DNA of 64,000 nucleotides from Osedax fenrisi (Eukaryota; Annelida; Polychaeta; Sabellida; Siboglinidae). The notes under the pieces were generated by a model that saw only the letters and a list, made by a program, of their open reading frames with translations, made no database searches and had not been told where the DNA came from. Positions 1 through 7,900 of the stretch are shown one piece after another. Made by a program: the position numbers and the translations under genes. Location: the NCBI GenBank assembly GCA_964019155.1, contig CAXHSG010000263.1, positions 1 through 64,000 of the forward strand. Reading direction: 5' to 3'. How positions within the stretch are numbered: position 1 is the stretch's first letter; each line of letters opens with the position of its first letter.

Positions 1-204
1 TTCGAATCGGGGGGTAGTCGCCCACAAATACCCCTCGGAAAGGTACTACTTCAATAGATGCACTTCGATCACTCTCGTATTCATTACCTAAGGGCGATAA
101 TAACGCGGAGTGGACAGCTAGGTGCTACGACGACGTTCTTCTCGTGGCTTGCACGTAATCCACCACACGAATACTCGTTGCGTAACTATACGCTACGTAT
201 ATTG
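1..204. other. Unassigned CpG-rich flank
   Basis: No gene, RNA or repeat family was recognised here. The stretch is AT-rich but has many CpG dinucleotides, with frequent TACG and CGTA words from about 150 onward that run into the inverted-repeat element at 205. No reading frame of useful length is present. It may be host intergenic DNA or an outer part of the neighbouring element. Confidence 0.4.
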
Positions 205-345
205 TTACGTAATCGGTACGTTATCGTGACGCAATAATGTTACGTCATCGCCTATGTCGTAACCACCGCGAATGACACTCCGCCTACGTGCGCAATATCG
301 TTACTATAGCGTTACTATAGCGTATACTATAGTGTATACTATAGT
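205..345 (+). repeat. Left inverted repeat with ACTATAG subterminal repeats
   Basis: This is the left arm of the inverted pair. The outer 80 bp align with the complement of 1180-1256 with small gaps (six bases near 227-233, three near 250). The inner part (about 300-345) is a short tandem repeat built on ACTATAGYGT, mirrored on the right by TACACTATAG copies. The CTATAG core also occurs in the large satellite downstream, but the surrounding bases differ. Confidence 0.55.
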
Positions 346-399
346 GTATACTAGAGGTATATACTATATATGCATATATATATACGATGACAATTGCAT

Positions 400-615
400 A
401 TCATGTTATATTTGTTATTATTTTGTTATTTTTAGTTGGTGGAGTCCTTTCATCCCATCCAGGAACTTAGATGGAGTTTTCACTTATAACCATATATGGC
501 TCTAATGTCCCTTCGAAGCCGCTCTCTTGTTAAGGTAAAATTAATTAATTGTCCGGACGAGGGTCGAACCCGTGTCCTACTGCTTGTGTGTCTGACGCCT
601 TAGCCACACAGGCAG

Positions 616-616
<1 letters not shown>
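400..616 (-). mobile_element. Candidate tRNA-derived SINE
   Basis: Read on the minus strand, 616-551 resembles a tRNA head. It has an A-box-like TGGCTAAGGCG at 606-596 and a near-canonical B box GGTTCGACCC at 570-561. The T arm is intact: ACGGG pairs with CTCGT around the seven-base loop TTCGACC. After GTCCGGAC an unrelated body follows (about 550-430), ending in an A-rich tail of AACTAAAAATAACAAAAT type (about 435-400). Head, body and A-rich tail in that order are the anatomy of a tRNA-derived SINE. The acceptor ends do not pair and the anticodon stem is not tRNA-like, so it is not a working tRNA gene. TAAGGCG and the following CAGAC resemble Leu/Ser tRNAs, which is weak evidence of origin. 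Target-site duplications were not identified, and the 3' limit is approximate. Confidence 0.5.
561..606 (-). promoter_or_regulatory. Internal Pol III promoter boxes (A and B)
   Basis: On the minus strand, an A-box-like TGGCTAAGGCG (606-596) is followed 26 bases after its end by GGTTCGACCC (570-561), which matches the B-box consensus GGTTCGANNC. The spacing is normal for tRNA genes and SINEs. The A box departs from consensus (TRGCNNAGYGG) by lacking the usual AGTGG, so activity is uncertain. Confidence 0.45.
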
Positions 617-656
<40 letters not shown>

Positions 657-668
657 AATATATATATA
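616..668. repeat. (TA)n microsatellite
   Basis: A pure TA run from about 616 to 651 is followed by a short interruption and a second TA run to 668. It directly abuts the 5' end of the SINE-like tRNA head, suggesting that element inserted into or next to a TA tract. Confidence 0.9.
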
Positions 669-759
669 GATTAGATGTTATTATAATTTAAAATTAAATA
701 GCTATACATATAAAATATTTTAATTTTGAAATCTGAAATCGTAACCAACACAAACGGGT

Positions 760-836
760 GCCCCTAATAGTAACCCCCAATAGTAACCCTCAATGGTACC
801 CCCTATAGTAACCCCCCTATAGTACCCCCCGCCCCA
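760..836. repeat. C-rich tandem repeat, about 15-17 bp unit
   Basis: Imperfect copies of an AATAGTAACCCCC-like unit give seven C-runs of three to six bases within about 76 bp, separated by about 10-base AT-containing linkers. On the minus strand these are regularly spaced G-runs. Linkers are longer than in classic quadruplex motifs, so folding is possible but unproven. Confidence 0.7.
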
Positions 837-926
837 TATTAGATATTCTCCCCGAGAACTACGTTTATTACAGATCACCTTACCGGCAGCCTATTATCTT
901 CGTTAACACTTTTGCATCATGATTAC

Positions 927-1155
927 CGTGTCACCGATAAGAGTGTCACTGATAGGGAATGTCACCGATAAGAATGTCACTGATAGGGAATGTCACCGAT
1001 AAGAATATCACTGATAATAGTATCGCCGATAAGAGTGTCGACGATAAGGGTATCGATGATAAGAACGTCACCGATAAGAACGTCACCGATAAGAATGCCA
1101 CTGATAATAGTATCACTGATAAGAGTGTCGACGACAAGGGTATCGCCGACTATAG
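927..1155. repeat. 15-bp minisatellite (GATAAGANTGTCACC)
   Basis: About fifteen copies of a 15-16-bp unit, GATAAGAATGTCACC with variants (GATAATAGTATCACT, GACAAGGGTATCGCC), run head to tail. Because the unit is mostly a multiple of three and lacks stops in several frames, open frames of 61-68 codons appear on both strands. These are by-products and not genes. The array lies just inside the right inverted repeat of the candidate DNA element. Confidence 0.85.
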
Positions 1156-1256
1156 TACACTATAGTACACTATAGAAGCGGCGGGTGCGCATTACCGTTC
1201 GGTTACCGCATAGGCGACGATGACGTAACGGAGTCGATAACGCGCCGATTACGTAA
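1150..1256 (-). repeat. Right inverted repeat
   Basis: This is the complement of the left arm at 205-345. From outside inward on the minus strand it reads TTACGTAATCGG, GTTATCG, GTTACGTCATCG, CCTATG, GTAACC, then CCGCC and CTATAGTGTA copies, in the same order as on the left. Small insertions and deletions and substitutions show it is not recent. Confidence 0.55.
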
Positions 1257-1262
1257 TACCCT

Positions 1263-1288
1263 ACACACACACATACACACACACCCAC
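1263..1288. repeat. (CA)n microsatellite
   Basis: A short CA run with one CATA interruption lies immediately outside the right inverted repeat. Confidence 0.85.
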
Positions 1289-1803
1289 TTTGTTTACATA
1301 GCAACCAATATATAGACGTGTTATTAACAGCTTAGCTTTTAAATATCGTTTAATTGTATTATTATTATAAAGATAAGTACGTATTCATTTATTTTTTATA
1401 TTATCTATTATATTAATATTATTTACTTATTAATTTCCAACTTGTTTGAAATACATAATAGTTGTCTTCTAATTATAATCATTTCTAATTAGATATAATT
1501 ATATTTAGGTTTTGTTTACATTTTATGAATAACAAAATAAAAATCCATTAAAATAATTAAAAATCACAAAGATTATAGTATAAAAATTAGATTAATTAAT
1601 GACATTCAAATATATATTACATACTGTTACACATATACCGTGTATTATATGATTATACATAGTATACTACTATCATTTAATTATTATCAAATTGTAGAAG
1701 AATCATATATCTTGTATATAATTTACATAATTTATAGTTATATTAATGTACATACAATTAATTAAATTATTTTAAAATATATCATACGATTTGTAATCAT
1801 CAT
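1289..1803. other. AT-rich spacer without recognisable gene
   Basis: About 515 bp of extremely AT-rich sequence with scattered TTAATT and ATATAT words. No reading frame, RNA gene or repeat family was recognised. Composition changes abruptly to GC-richer sequence near 1804, which is taken as the 5' edge of the LINE. Confidence 0.6.
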
Positions 1804-1942
1804 ACTCCGGAGATCTCCTCTGGGAGCCGCGCATTAGGTAGTGTCACCACCTACCTACCTTCAATATAAGGTTAGCTACAAGTCACAATTAACGGATACA
1901 CCCTGCTGCTCTACTTATTACACATTTAGTTAATCGGCAAAT
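1804..1942 (+). promoter_or_regulatory. Probable LINE 5' UTR / internal promoter region
   Basis: This 139-bp GC-richer leader separates the AT-rich flank from the ORF1 start. It contains the dyad GGAGATCTCC (1808-1817) near its left edge and a TACC-rich stretch around 1845-1860. LINEs usually carry an internal Pol II promoter in this position. No specific promoter element was recognised, so the role is inferred from location alone. Confidence 0.4.
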
Positions 1943-3022
1943 ATGGTGTTTGATATGGCTTGCATGAAATGTGAAGAAAGAATCATAGAAACAAATACTG
2001 CGGTGATAAAGTGCTTCCTCTGTGACAAAATGCTACATCACAGATGTATCCATGATGCTGGTATTCTCACCACAAGATGGTCGTCTAAATCAAAACCACC
2101 CGCCAGTCTATTGGAAGTACTGGGATCTAGATACTTCACTTTCCGATGCCCGGCTTGTATTATTAATTTAACATCGACTAACCTGACTTTACCTAACTTG
2201 AATATTAACGTACCTACCAATACTACCAACACACAGACTACTGAACATAACTTTAATAATAACGTACCTACCAATACCACTAATATAACACCCAATACAA
2301 CAGAACTTGACTTACAAATAAATACAATACTTACTACATTAAAATCTCATACAATACAAATACAATCACTAATGACTCAACATAGACCTTTGACAAATAT
2401 ACCACTAAACAATACTACTAAATACAATAATGATCTGCCACCTATGACATATATTCCAAGACTTAATACCAATAACTACAATAACAATTTCCCTTCTAAT
2501 ACCCATACTCCAAGACTTAATTCTAATAACTATAATATTGACTTTCCACCCATGACCCACACTATAAGAAACAATAATACATACTACCCAAATTACATAA
2601 CCCATACTCCAAGACTAAATACTAATAACTACAGTAATGATTTGCCACACCAATTCCATAATATAAAAAATAATAATACATACCACCCAAATCACAAACT
2701 AACTCTACACAATAAAAGTAATCCATCCCCATCATACAATAACTCTAATCTAACAGCTATAATTGAAAATATAACCAAGACTAATCTTAACCGCACCTAT
2801 ATTAACAAACTACTAACTGACCTGAAGATAGATAAAAATACTGTCTCTCTTGTATCTTTTGGTAATACAAGTTGCTTTATTACTTTTACTACACATTTTT
2901 CAAAATATAATTTCATTAATCTTAACTCCAAACTTAACTACACTGACTATAAAAAACTATTTATTCATAACCTGCTAACACATAAACAAATACACGTTAA
3001 AAATATTTACTTCCATGCTTAA
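1943..3022 (+). CDS. LINE ORF1 protein with N-terminal PHD finger (probably truncated)
   Basis: A 359-codon frame encodes a nucleic-acid-binding ORF1-type protein. Residues 7-72 form a complete C4HC3 PHD pattern: C7, C10, C24, C27, H32, C35, C69, C72. Residues about 73-155 are an N/T-rich linker. Residues about 158-251 are an imperfect tandem repeat built on THTPRLNTNNY. The rest is a more globular segment rich in K, F, L and Y. PHD fingers are known in ORF1 proteins of CR1/L2-type LINEs, where they are thought to help RNP assembly or chromatin contact; here that is inference. Translation beyond the TAA at 3020 stays in frame and protein-like to the TAA at 3191, so the original protein was probably about 416 residues and this stop is a later mutation. 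The start is chosen as the first ATG before the PHD cysteines. Confidence 0.8.
   Translation: MVFDMACMKCEERIIETNTAVIKCFLCDKMLHHRCIHDAGILTTRWSSKSKPPASLLEVLGSRYFTFRCPACIINLTSTNLTLPNLNINVPTNTTNTQTTEHNFNNNVPTNTTNITPNTTELDLQINTILTTLKSHTIQIQSLMTQHRPLTNIPLNNTTKYNNDLPPMTYIPRLNTNNYNNNFPSNTHTPRLNSNNYNIDFPPMTHTIRNNNTYYPNYITHTPRLNTNNYSNDLPHQFHNIKNNNTYHPNHKLTLHNKSNPSPSYNNSNLTAIIENITKTNLNRTYINKLLTDLKIDKNTVSLVSFGNTSCFITFTTHFSKYNFINLNSKLNYTDYKKLFIHNLLTHKQIHVKNIYFHA
2416..2697 (+). repeat. Internal protein-level repeat in ORF1
   Basis: Three to four degenerate copies of a roughly 55-60-bp unit encode NNYNNDLPPMTHTPRLNT-like peptides, followed by NNNTYYPNY and NNNTYHPNH. This is a low-complexity linker inside ORF1 between the PHD finger and the C-terminal region. 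The repeats have diverged at many positions, so they are older than the element copy itself. Confidence 0.65.
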
Positions 3023-3370
3023 AAATCTAGGAAACTTACTGGCTACAAATGTGTTTTAAACTTAAGAAATGATACCTATGAACTAAGATTTAGACTAACT
3101 GACAACACTACTGACTGGAAGAACCAACCACTTATACCAACAACATCACAAATAACTGAATGGACTAATTCCCTTCATTTATTTAGAAATTAAAGACATA
3201 ATCCATCTGTAAATAGTCCCATTAAATATACTGATAAAATACCACCAACTGAACAAATTAATTCTACTGATCCCAAAAATATTACTACCAACGCTAATAT
3301 AACTACCATATCACATTCTATATCTTCAACACCGCAATCAACCAATACTGGAAAAACCATAACAATATGA
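3020..3370 (+). pseudogene. ORF1 read-on segment and ORF1/ORF2 junction
   Basis: This frame is the same as ORF1 and the first part of ORF2. It is closed by three stops: TAA at 3020-3022, TAA at 3191-3193 and TGA at 3368-3370. Between 3023 and 3190 it encodes a basic, protein-like stretch containing KLTGYKCVL and YELRFRL and ending HLFRN, which reads like a normal ORF1 C-terminus. Between 3194 and 3367 it is S/T/N-rich and linker-like. The natural ORF1 stop is therefore probably at 3191 or 3368, and the stop at 3020 is probably a decay mutation. ORF2 begins immediately after the TGA without an early ATG; the first one, at 3476, lies inside the endonuclease domain. Confidence 0.6.
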
Positions 3371-6127
3371 CAACTAAACTCTAACGAACTTAAAATATCT
3401 CTGCTCAATACACATTCACTCAACAATAAACCAGACTTAATTAATTCAATTATAACAAATGATAAAATAGATATTATGTGCCTTACTGAAACCTGGACTA
3501 CTAATAACAACTCCGACCCTACGTACATAGCTGCCACACCCAACACTCATTACTTTATACAACAATCTAGAATATCACATGGTGGTGGACTAGCTGTTAT
3601 CATTAATTCTAATATTACACTAATACAAAAAATACATCGTACAGTAAACTCCATTGAACTCCTACAACTGAACCTCAAATTAAATAAAAACACAAACACT
3701 CTAAAACTAATACTACTATACAGACCACCCAATTCCATAAATCCTCTACCAACTATACACGATATACTTTATCAAGTACATGACGAACAAAACTTACTAA
3801 TACTAGGTGATTTTAATATCAACCCTCAGTCAATTGTTTTCTCGAACATACTTAATGATCTAAACCTTACACAACATATACATGAACCGAAACATAACAA
3901 AGGCAATACGCTTGACCTTATTATCACTAGGAACAATTTAACTAATATTTCAACACAAATAGGTCCCAAAATAACAGATCATAATATCATTAACATATAT
4001 CTTAAGTATACTAAATCTTCAGCTAAAAAAGAAACTATTACTTACAGAAACCTAAAAAACATTAACAATGAAAACTATACTAATGACTTATATAAACTGA
4101 TTATACTTGACTATAATAATACTGATATTGCTACTCAAAAAATACATCAACACTTAGAATACTTACTTGAAATACATGCCCCAATTAAAACTATTAAAGT
4201 TCAACAAAGATGTCTTAATCCATGGTGGACACCTGAACTATCTAATCTACATCGATTACTCAGAAAAATCGAAATAGTTTGGAGAAAAGATAAAAATATC
4301 TGTAACAGAAACCTATATAATTATCATGAAAAATATTACTTTAATGAAATAAAATTATCTAAATCACTATATTATCACAATATAATTGATACTCAGAAAC
4401 ATGACATGAAGCTTCTCTATAAAACATGTAATACACTTTTAAAAAAGAAGACAAAATCAAACTATAGCATTGATTCTGATAAATTTTCTTATTTTTTCAT
4501 TAATAAAATAAAAGCTATTTATGACGATATAGAATTCCACACTTCCAACCATAACAGATCTAATTACCTTAACGGACTAACTACACATTCTATTACATCA
4601 AATCCAATATCTATAATTTCTCCTGAATATATTGAAACAATAATAAAATCAACACATTTTAAAACATGTATCTACATTGACAACATTACATCGTGCCAAC
4701 TGAAAAAAAACCTTAATTATTTTCGCCTTACATACACGGAACTGATCAATAAATGCATAGAACAGTCACATTTTCCACTATTTATAAAACATACAATCAT
4801 TACACCAATACTGAAAAACTCATCACTTGACAAAACACTTACTAAAAACTACAGACTAATATACAATCGATCTTTTCTATCTAAAATTATAGAAAAAATA
4901 ATAGCAAACCACCTTACCAACCATATAACGAATAATAACTTAGATAATCCGAGACAAACTGCATATAAACGAAAACACAATACTGAAACTTTACTATTAG
5001 ACCTTACTAAATATATATCTCATAATATCCATAACAACAAATATGTAATACTATATATAACTCGACCTAACAGCTGCATTTGATACTATAAACCATATGA
5101 TACTTTATAAAAAACTAAAATCCATAGGAATTCACCAATCAATATTACAACTAATACAGTCATACTTAACAGGAAGAACTTTTAATATAAAATCCAATAA
5201 ACCATTCAATACATATAACTGTCCTGAAATAGTAGTTCCTCAAGGAAGTGTTCTCGGACCTCTGCTCTTTAATATTTATACATCAGACATTAATTCCATA
5301 ATAAATTCACATAATATTAATTACCATATGTATGCAGATGATACACAACTATATACAATAACTACTTTCAATAACCTAAACGAAACTCTAACCAAAATAT
5401 ATAAATTAATGAACTTGAAATATATTTTAACAACAACTATTTAAAATTTAATAAACTGAAAACAGATTGTATTATATTTCATAGCAAACGACTAATCCCA
5501 CTCGCACTCACACATATTAAAATAGCTAATACTGAAATAGAAATAAAAACTAATATAACTACCTTAGGTGTTATACTTGATAAACACCTAACGCTAAATA
5601 CACAAATCTCATCTATAGTTAAAAAATGCAACAATAAACTATATCAATTAAAACAAATAAAACACCTTCTGAATCAATCATCCCTCAAAATATTAACCTC
5701 CGCTTATATAATATCAAAACTTGATTATTGTAACTCCATACTTACTGATATACCTAAATTACAAGAAAGATGACTTAACAAAATAATAAACCAAACATGC
5801 AGACTCATTTTTAAACTACCTAAACGAACACATACTACAGACTACCGAAAAAAACTAAACTGGCTTACATTTAAACAAAGATCCACCTATAAAACACTAA
5901 ATATTATACATACTGCCATATATAACAATCTTCCTAAATATATTATAGACTCTATTAAACTAAAAGAAATAACTAAACTAAGATCATCAAATAGTACCCT
6001 ACTGAAACATAACCCATCAACTAACTACTCATCATTATGGAATAAACTTCCCAAAACTATTACTAATGAGAAACTATCAACTACATTTAAAACAAAACTA
6101 CACAGACACTTACTTGAACTTAACTAA
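3371..6127 (+). pseudogene. LINE ORF2: endonuclease-reverse transcriptase, frame-broken
   Basis: ORF2 nicks target DNA and copies the element RNA (target-primed reverse transcription). About 918 codons can be followed in three pieces: 3371-about 5060 (frame 2), about 5061-5405 (frame 3) and about 5405-6127 (frame 2 again). The endonuclease domain lies at about 3400-4000. It has LTETW near 3482, YRPP at 3719, GDFNI at 3806, TLDLIIT near 3912 and TDH near 3974, so its catalytic residues look intact. Reverse transcriptase includes TKNYR-FLSKIIEKII (about 4840-4910), motif A AAFDT (about 5073), PQGSVLGP (5238) and YADD (5331-5342). The C-terminal part has KLDYCNSIL (about 5720), KLNWLTF (about 5850) and SSLWNKLP (about 6030). 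Lesions are a one-base insertion (or two-base loss) in TATATAACTC near 5058, a one-base loss near 5400-5408 and TGA at 5771-5773. The usual NYRPIS is NYRLIY, a further likely damaging change. Confidence 0.85.
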
Positions 6128-6221
6128 CTTTATTTACTAAATTTACATACTGACTAACTTTATTACATACTTACTATCCACCCACACCTTACTTTACTGC
6201 ATTTATTATAATTTATTTAAA

Positions 6222-6239
6222 TTATGGAAGTCGCCATAA
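6222..6239 (+). other. 3' UTR hairpin 1 of the LINE
   Basis: TTATGG and CCATAA form a perfect six-base-pair stem around the six-base loop AAGTCG, just after the ORF2 stop and before a TA run. It is a candidate RNA structure in the 3' UTR. A chance hairpin of this size is possible in AT-rich DNA, but the GG/CC pairs at the top of the stem make it less trivial. Confidence 0.45.
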
Positions 6240-6247
6240 CATTAATA

Positions 6248-6265
6248 TTATATATATATATATAT
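6248..6265. repeat. (TA)n in LINE 3' UTR
   Basis: A short TA run lies between the two 3' UTR hairpins. Confidence 0.8.
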
Positions 6266-6275
6266 CACATCCGAA

Positions 6276-6292
6276 CAATTTTTTGAAAATTG
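6276..6292 (+). other. 3'-terminal stem-loop of the LINE
   Basis: CAATTTT (6276-6282) pairs with AAAATTG (6286-6292) around the loop TTG, ending about 37 bases before the tail. L2-clade LINEs such as eel UnaL2 need a conserved stem-loop close to the 3' end for recognition by their own reverse transcriptase. The position fits that role, but function here is inferred. Confidence 0.5.
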
Positions 6293-6302
6293 GTTTTTTG
6301 TG

Positions 6303-6329
6303 AATAAATCAATTTACTATTACTACTAC
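6303..6329 (+). terminator. Polyadenylation signal and TAC-type 3' tail
   Basis: AATAAA at 6303-6308 lies about 20 bases before a run of TAC/TAT triplets (about 6315-6329). L2-type elements end in short tandem repeats and not in long poly(A), so this triplet run is taken as the element's 3' terminus. It grades into the CA microsatellite. Confidence 0.55.
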
Positions 6330-6432
6330 ACACACACACATACACGCACACACACCTACGCACACACACACGCACACACACCTACACACACCTACACAAA
6401 CCTACACACACACACGCACACACGCACACACG
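6328..6432. repeat. Compound (CA)n microsatellite
   Basis: About 105 bp of CA dinucleotides with regular CACG, CATA and CCTA interruptions directly follow the LINE tail. It probably grew from the element's own repeat tail. Confidence 0.9.
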
Positions 6433-6516
6433 AGAAGTGATGCAATGCCGCCGCTGCGTTATTATGTAATGAATATAGATTTGTAAATATGTAAGGCATT
6501 GATTCGCCACCGTATT

Positions 6517-6517
<1 letters not shown>

Positions 6518-6568
<51 letters not shown>
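6518..6568. repeat. (TA)n microsatellite
   Basis: About 50 bp of pure TA dinucleotide. Open frames of alternating I and Y residues across it are artefacts of the repeat. Confidence 0.95.
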
Positions 6569-6570
<2 letters not shown>

Positions 6571-6586
6571 ATTTTATGTAAGGGCT

Positions 6587-6629
6587 TATTTGTGTGGGTG
6601 TGTATGTGTGGGTTTGATTGTGTGTATGT
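6587..6629. repeat. Imperfect (TG)n
   Basis: A TG-rich stretch with GGG and GTAT interruptions, the opposite phase of the CA tracts around it. Confidence 0.7.
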
Positions 6630-6656
6630 TCAACTTAGATCAAACAAAAACACACA

Positions 6657-6658
<2 letters not shown>

Positions 6659-6693
<35 letters not shown>
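6659..6693. repeat. (TA)n microsatellite
   Basis: About 34 bp of pure AT dinucleotide, preceded by a short CA tract and followed by ATGCATC. Confidence 0.95.
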
Positions 6694-6695
<2 letters not shown>

Positions 6696-6795
6696 TCAAC
6701 CATACATATACATATATAAACTTTAATTAATATACAAATATCTCTTATATAATTAAGTGAACGTTTTTGTATCCGTTGTTTACTCTGAAACGAGA

Positions 6796-6945
6796 TATAT
6801 ATATATATACACGCGCACACACAAGCACCCAAACACACGCGTACATACACCCACACACATATATGCGCACATGTATACGCACATACACGCACAGACCCGC
6901 ACTCAAACACACGCACAGTGTGCGTCGCACACATACATGTATGTG
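6796..6945. repeat. Degenerate (TA)n(CA)n compound repeat
   Basis: A short AT run passes into about 130 bp of interrupted CA repeats rich in CGCA, CATA and ACCC. Overlapping open frames on both strands come from the absence of stop codons in CA/TG repeats and have no protein-like features. Confidence 0.85.
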
Positions 6946-6969
6946 GAGACAATGTATCATTGACCCCAC

Positions 6970-6971
<2 letters not shown>

Positions 6972-7015
<44 letters not shown>

Positions 7016-7048
7016 TTCTAATGTGTCTATATATAGAATAATAATACG

Positions 7049-7089
<41 letters not shown>
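6972..7089. repeat. Two (TA)n tracts split by a short spacer
   Basis: Pure TA runs at about 6972-7014 and 7050-7089 are separated by about 35 bp of AT-rich sequence. Confidence 0.95.
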
Positions 7090-7095
<6 letters not shown>

Positions 7096-7196
7096 TATAC
7101 AGAATCAAGGTTATGTTCTCGCTCATTCAGACTGTAGGTAAATAAGCGGTCGAATTGAGTTTACTTTTTGTTTGTTTTTGTCTCATTATAAGTTGC

Positions 7197-7256
7197 CCCG
7201 TGATGTCTCCCGTGATATGTCACGTGATGTGTCACGTGATGTATCATGTAATGCTT
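7197..7256. repeat. 12-bp tandem repeat containing CACGTG
   Basis: Five head-to-tail 12-mers read CCCGTGATGTCT, CCCGTGATATGT, CACGTGATGTGT, CACGTGATGTAT and CATGTAATGCTT. Two contain a complete CACGTG, the E-box recognised by bHLH factors. It could be a small regulatory cluster or just a minisatellite; no adjacent gene argues for regulation. Confidence 0.75.
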
Positions 7257-7344
7257 ACGTACATCTTCACAGTAGTCACTGGTATACGGCGGTAAGATGA
7301 TCTAGTGTGGCTGATATATACACGTATAATATGAACTCAAACAT

Positions 7345-7382
7345 TCACACATATACGTATACATACATATACATATACATAT

Positions 7383-7431
<49 letters not shown>
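7345..7431. repeat. (ACATAT)n / (TA)n tract
   Basis: Several ACATAT hexamers grade into about 45 bp of pure AT dinucleotide ending at 7431. Confidence 0.9.
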
Positions 7432-7435
<4 letters not shown>

Positions 7436-7900
7436 TTTACATAGTTTAACTTGTATTCCCGTGACCTACTAACCTATAGTAGGGATAATCTCCTCTCTCT
7501 CTCTAGAGATTCAATAACACACGTATCCAGTAGCCTCTAGCCGTTACCGTATTGAGTGCACATGATCTATTGGTCGATATTATCGGAGAGAAAAGAACTC
7601 ACTATTCGAGGTGTATCCGATATAACTTTAAGAGGGTCGATGTCGACCGCTAATCGCGAAGAGTCTTTCAGGAAATATGATGCTTAGATACGGAATAATC
7701 TACCTCTGGTATTGAGAAGTTCTCGTCACATTTCCATCTTCCGCGAAAGACTGAAGAATCGTATTTTCTTTTAATTATTTTTTAACAATATTTTATTACG
7801 ATATTTTACAGAGAATTATTCCTACTCTTATTTAAGCGTCAAACTAAAGTATTATTATTAAAAATATTCATTTTATATTTTATATTTCTCTATATAGAAA
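7432..7900. other. Unique spacer left of the satellite array
   Basis: About 470 bp of non-repetitive, CpG-containing sequence with a short CT run near 7492-7504. No ORF, RNA gene or known repeat was recognised. It becomes AT-rich after 7760. Just before the array it contains CTCTATATAG (7888-7897), which resembles the satellite palindrome and may be a decayed edge monomer. Confidence 0.6.

Larger units (their letters stand above)
205..1256. mobile_element. Candidate TIR/foldback DNA element (non-autonomous)
   Basis: The two ends of this 1.05-kb segment are inverted copies of each other. TTACGTAATCGG at 205-216 is matched exactly by its complement at 1245-1256. Further in, GTTACGTCATCG (239-250), CCTATG and GTAACC recur in the same order in the complement of the right end. 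The similarity then passes on both sides into ACTATAG-type short repeats. The interior contains no transposase frame, only a SINE-like insert, a (TA)n tract, a C-rich repeat and a minisatellite. This fits a non-autonomous TIR or foldback element that accumulated insertions. No clear target-site duplication was found next to the ends, so a chance-preserved palindromic duplication is the main alternative. Superfamily cannot be assigned. Confidence 0.5.
1804..6329 (+). mobile_element. L2-like non-LTR retrotransposon (LINE), near full length, inactive
   Basis: The order is leader, ORF1 with PHD finger, ORF2 with endonuclease and reverse transcriptase, C-terminal region ending in a WNKLP-type motif, 3' UTR with hairpins, AATAAA, then a TAC-repeat tail. 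The ORF2 word set (LTETW, YRPP, GDFNI, TLDLIIT, FLSKIIEKII, PQGSVLGP, YADD, KLDYCNSIL, SSLWNKLP) fits the L2 clade best, with CR1 as the close alternative. The sense strand is strongly A-rich and T-poor, as in many LINEs. The 5' boundary is inferred from the composition jump near 1804 and the 3' boundary from the start of pure CA repeats. No target-site duplication was found, which is usual for L2 elements ending in short repeats. Frame lesions show this copy cannot move by itself. Confidence 0.88.

Noticed and set aside
272..505. 77-codon frame on the plus strand
   Set aside because: It spans ACTATAG repeats, a TA tract and the SINE tail, with Y/I-rich composition and no protein-like features.
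551..616. Functional tRNA gene
   Set aside because: The acceptor stem does not pair and no proper anticodon stem is present; only the boxes and T arm are tRNA-like.
946..1175. Open frames of 61-68 codons on both strands
   Set aside because: They follow the 15-bp minisatellite, giving repetitive peptides in several frames at once.
2038..3738. Minus-strand frames opposite the LINE ORFs
   Set aside because: They are antisense shadows of ORF1 and ORF2 with no recognisable domain.
6499..7145. Overlapping open frames over microsatellites
   Set aside because: Alternating I/Y or T/H residues reflect (TA)n and (CA)n runs on both strands.
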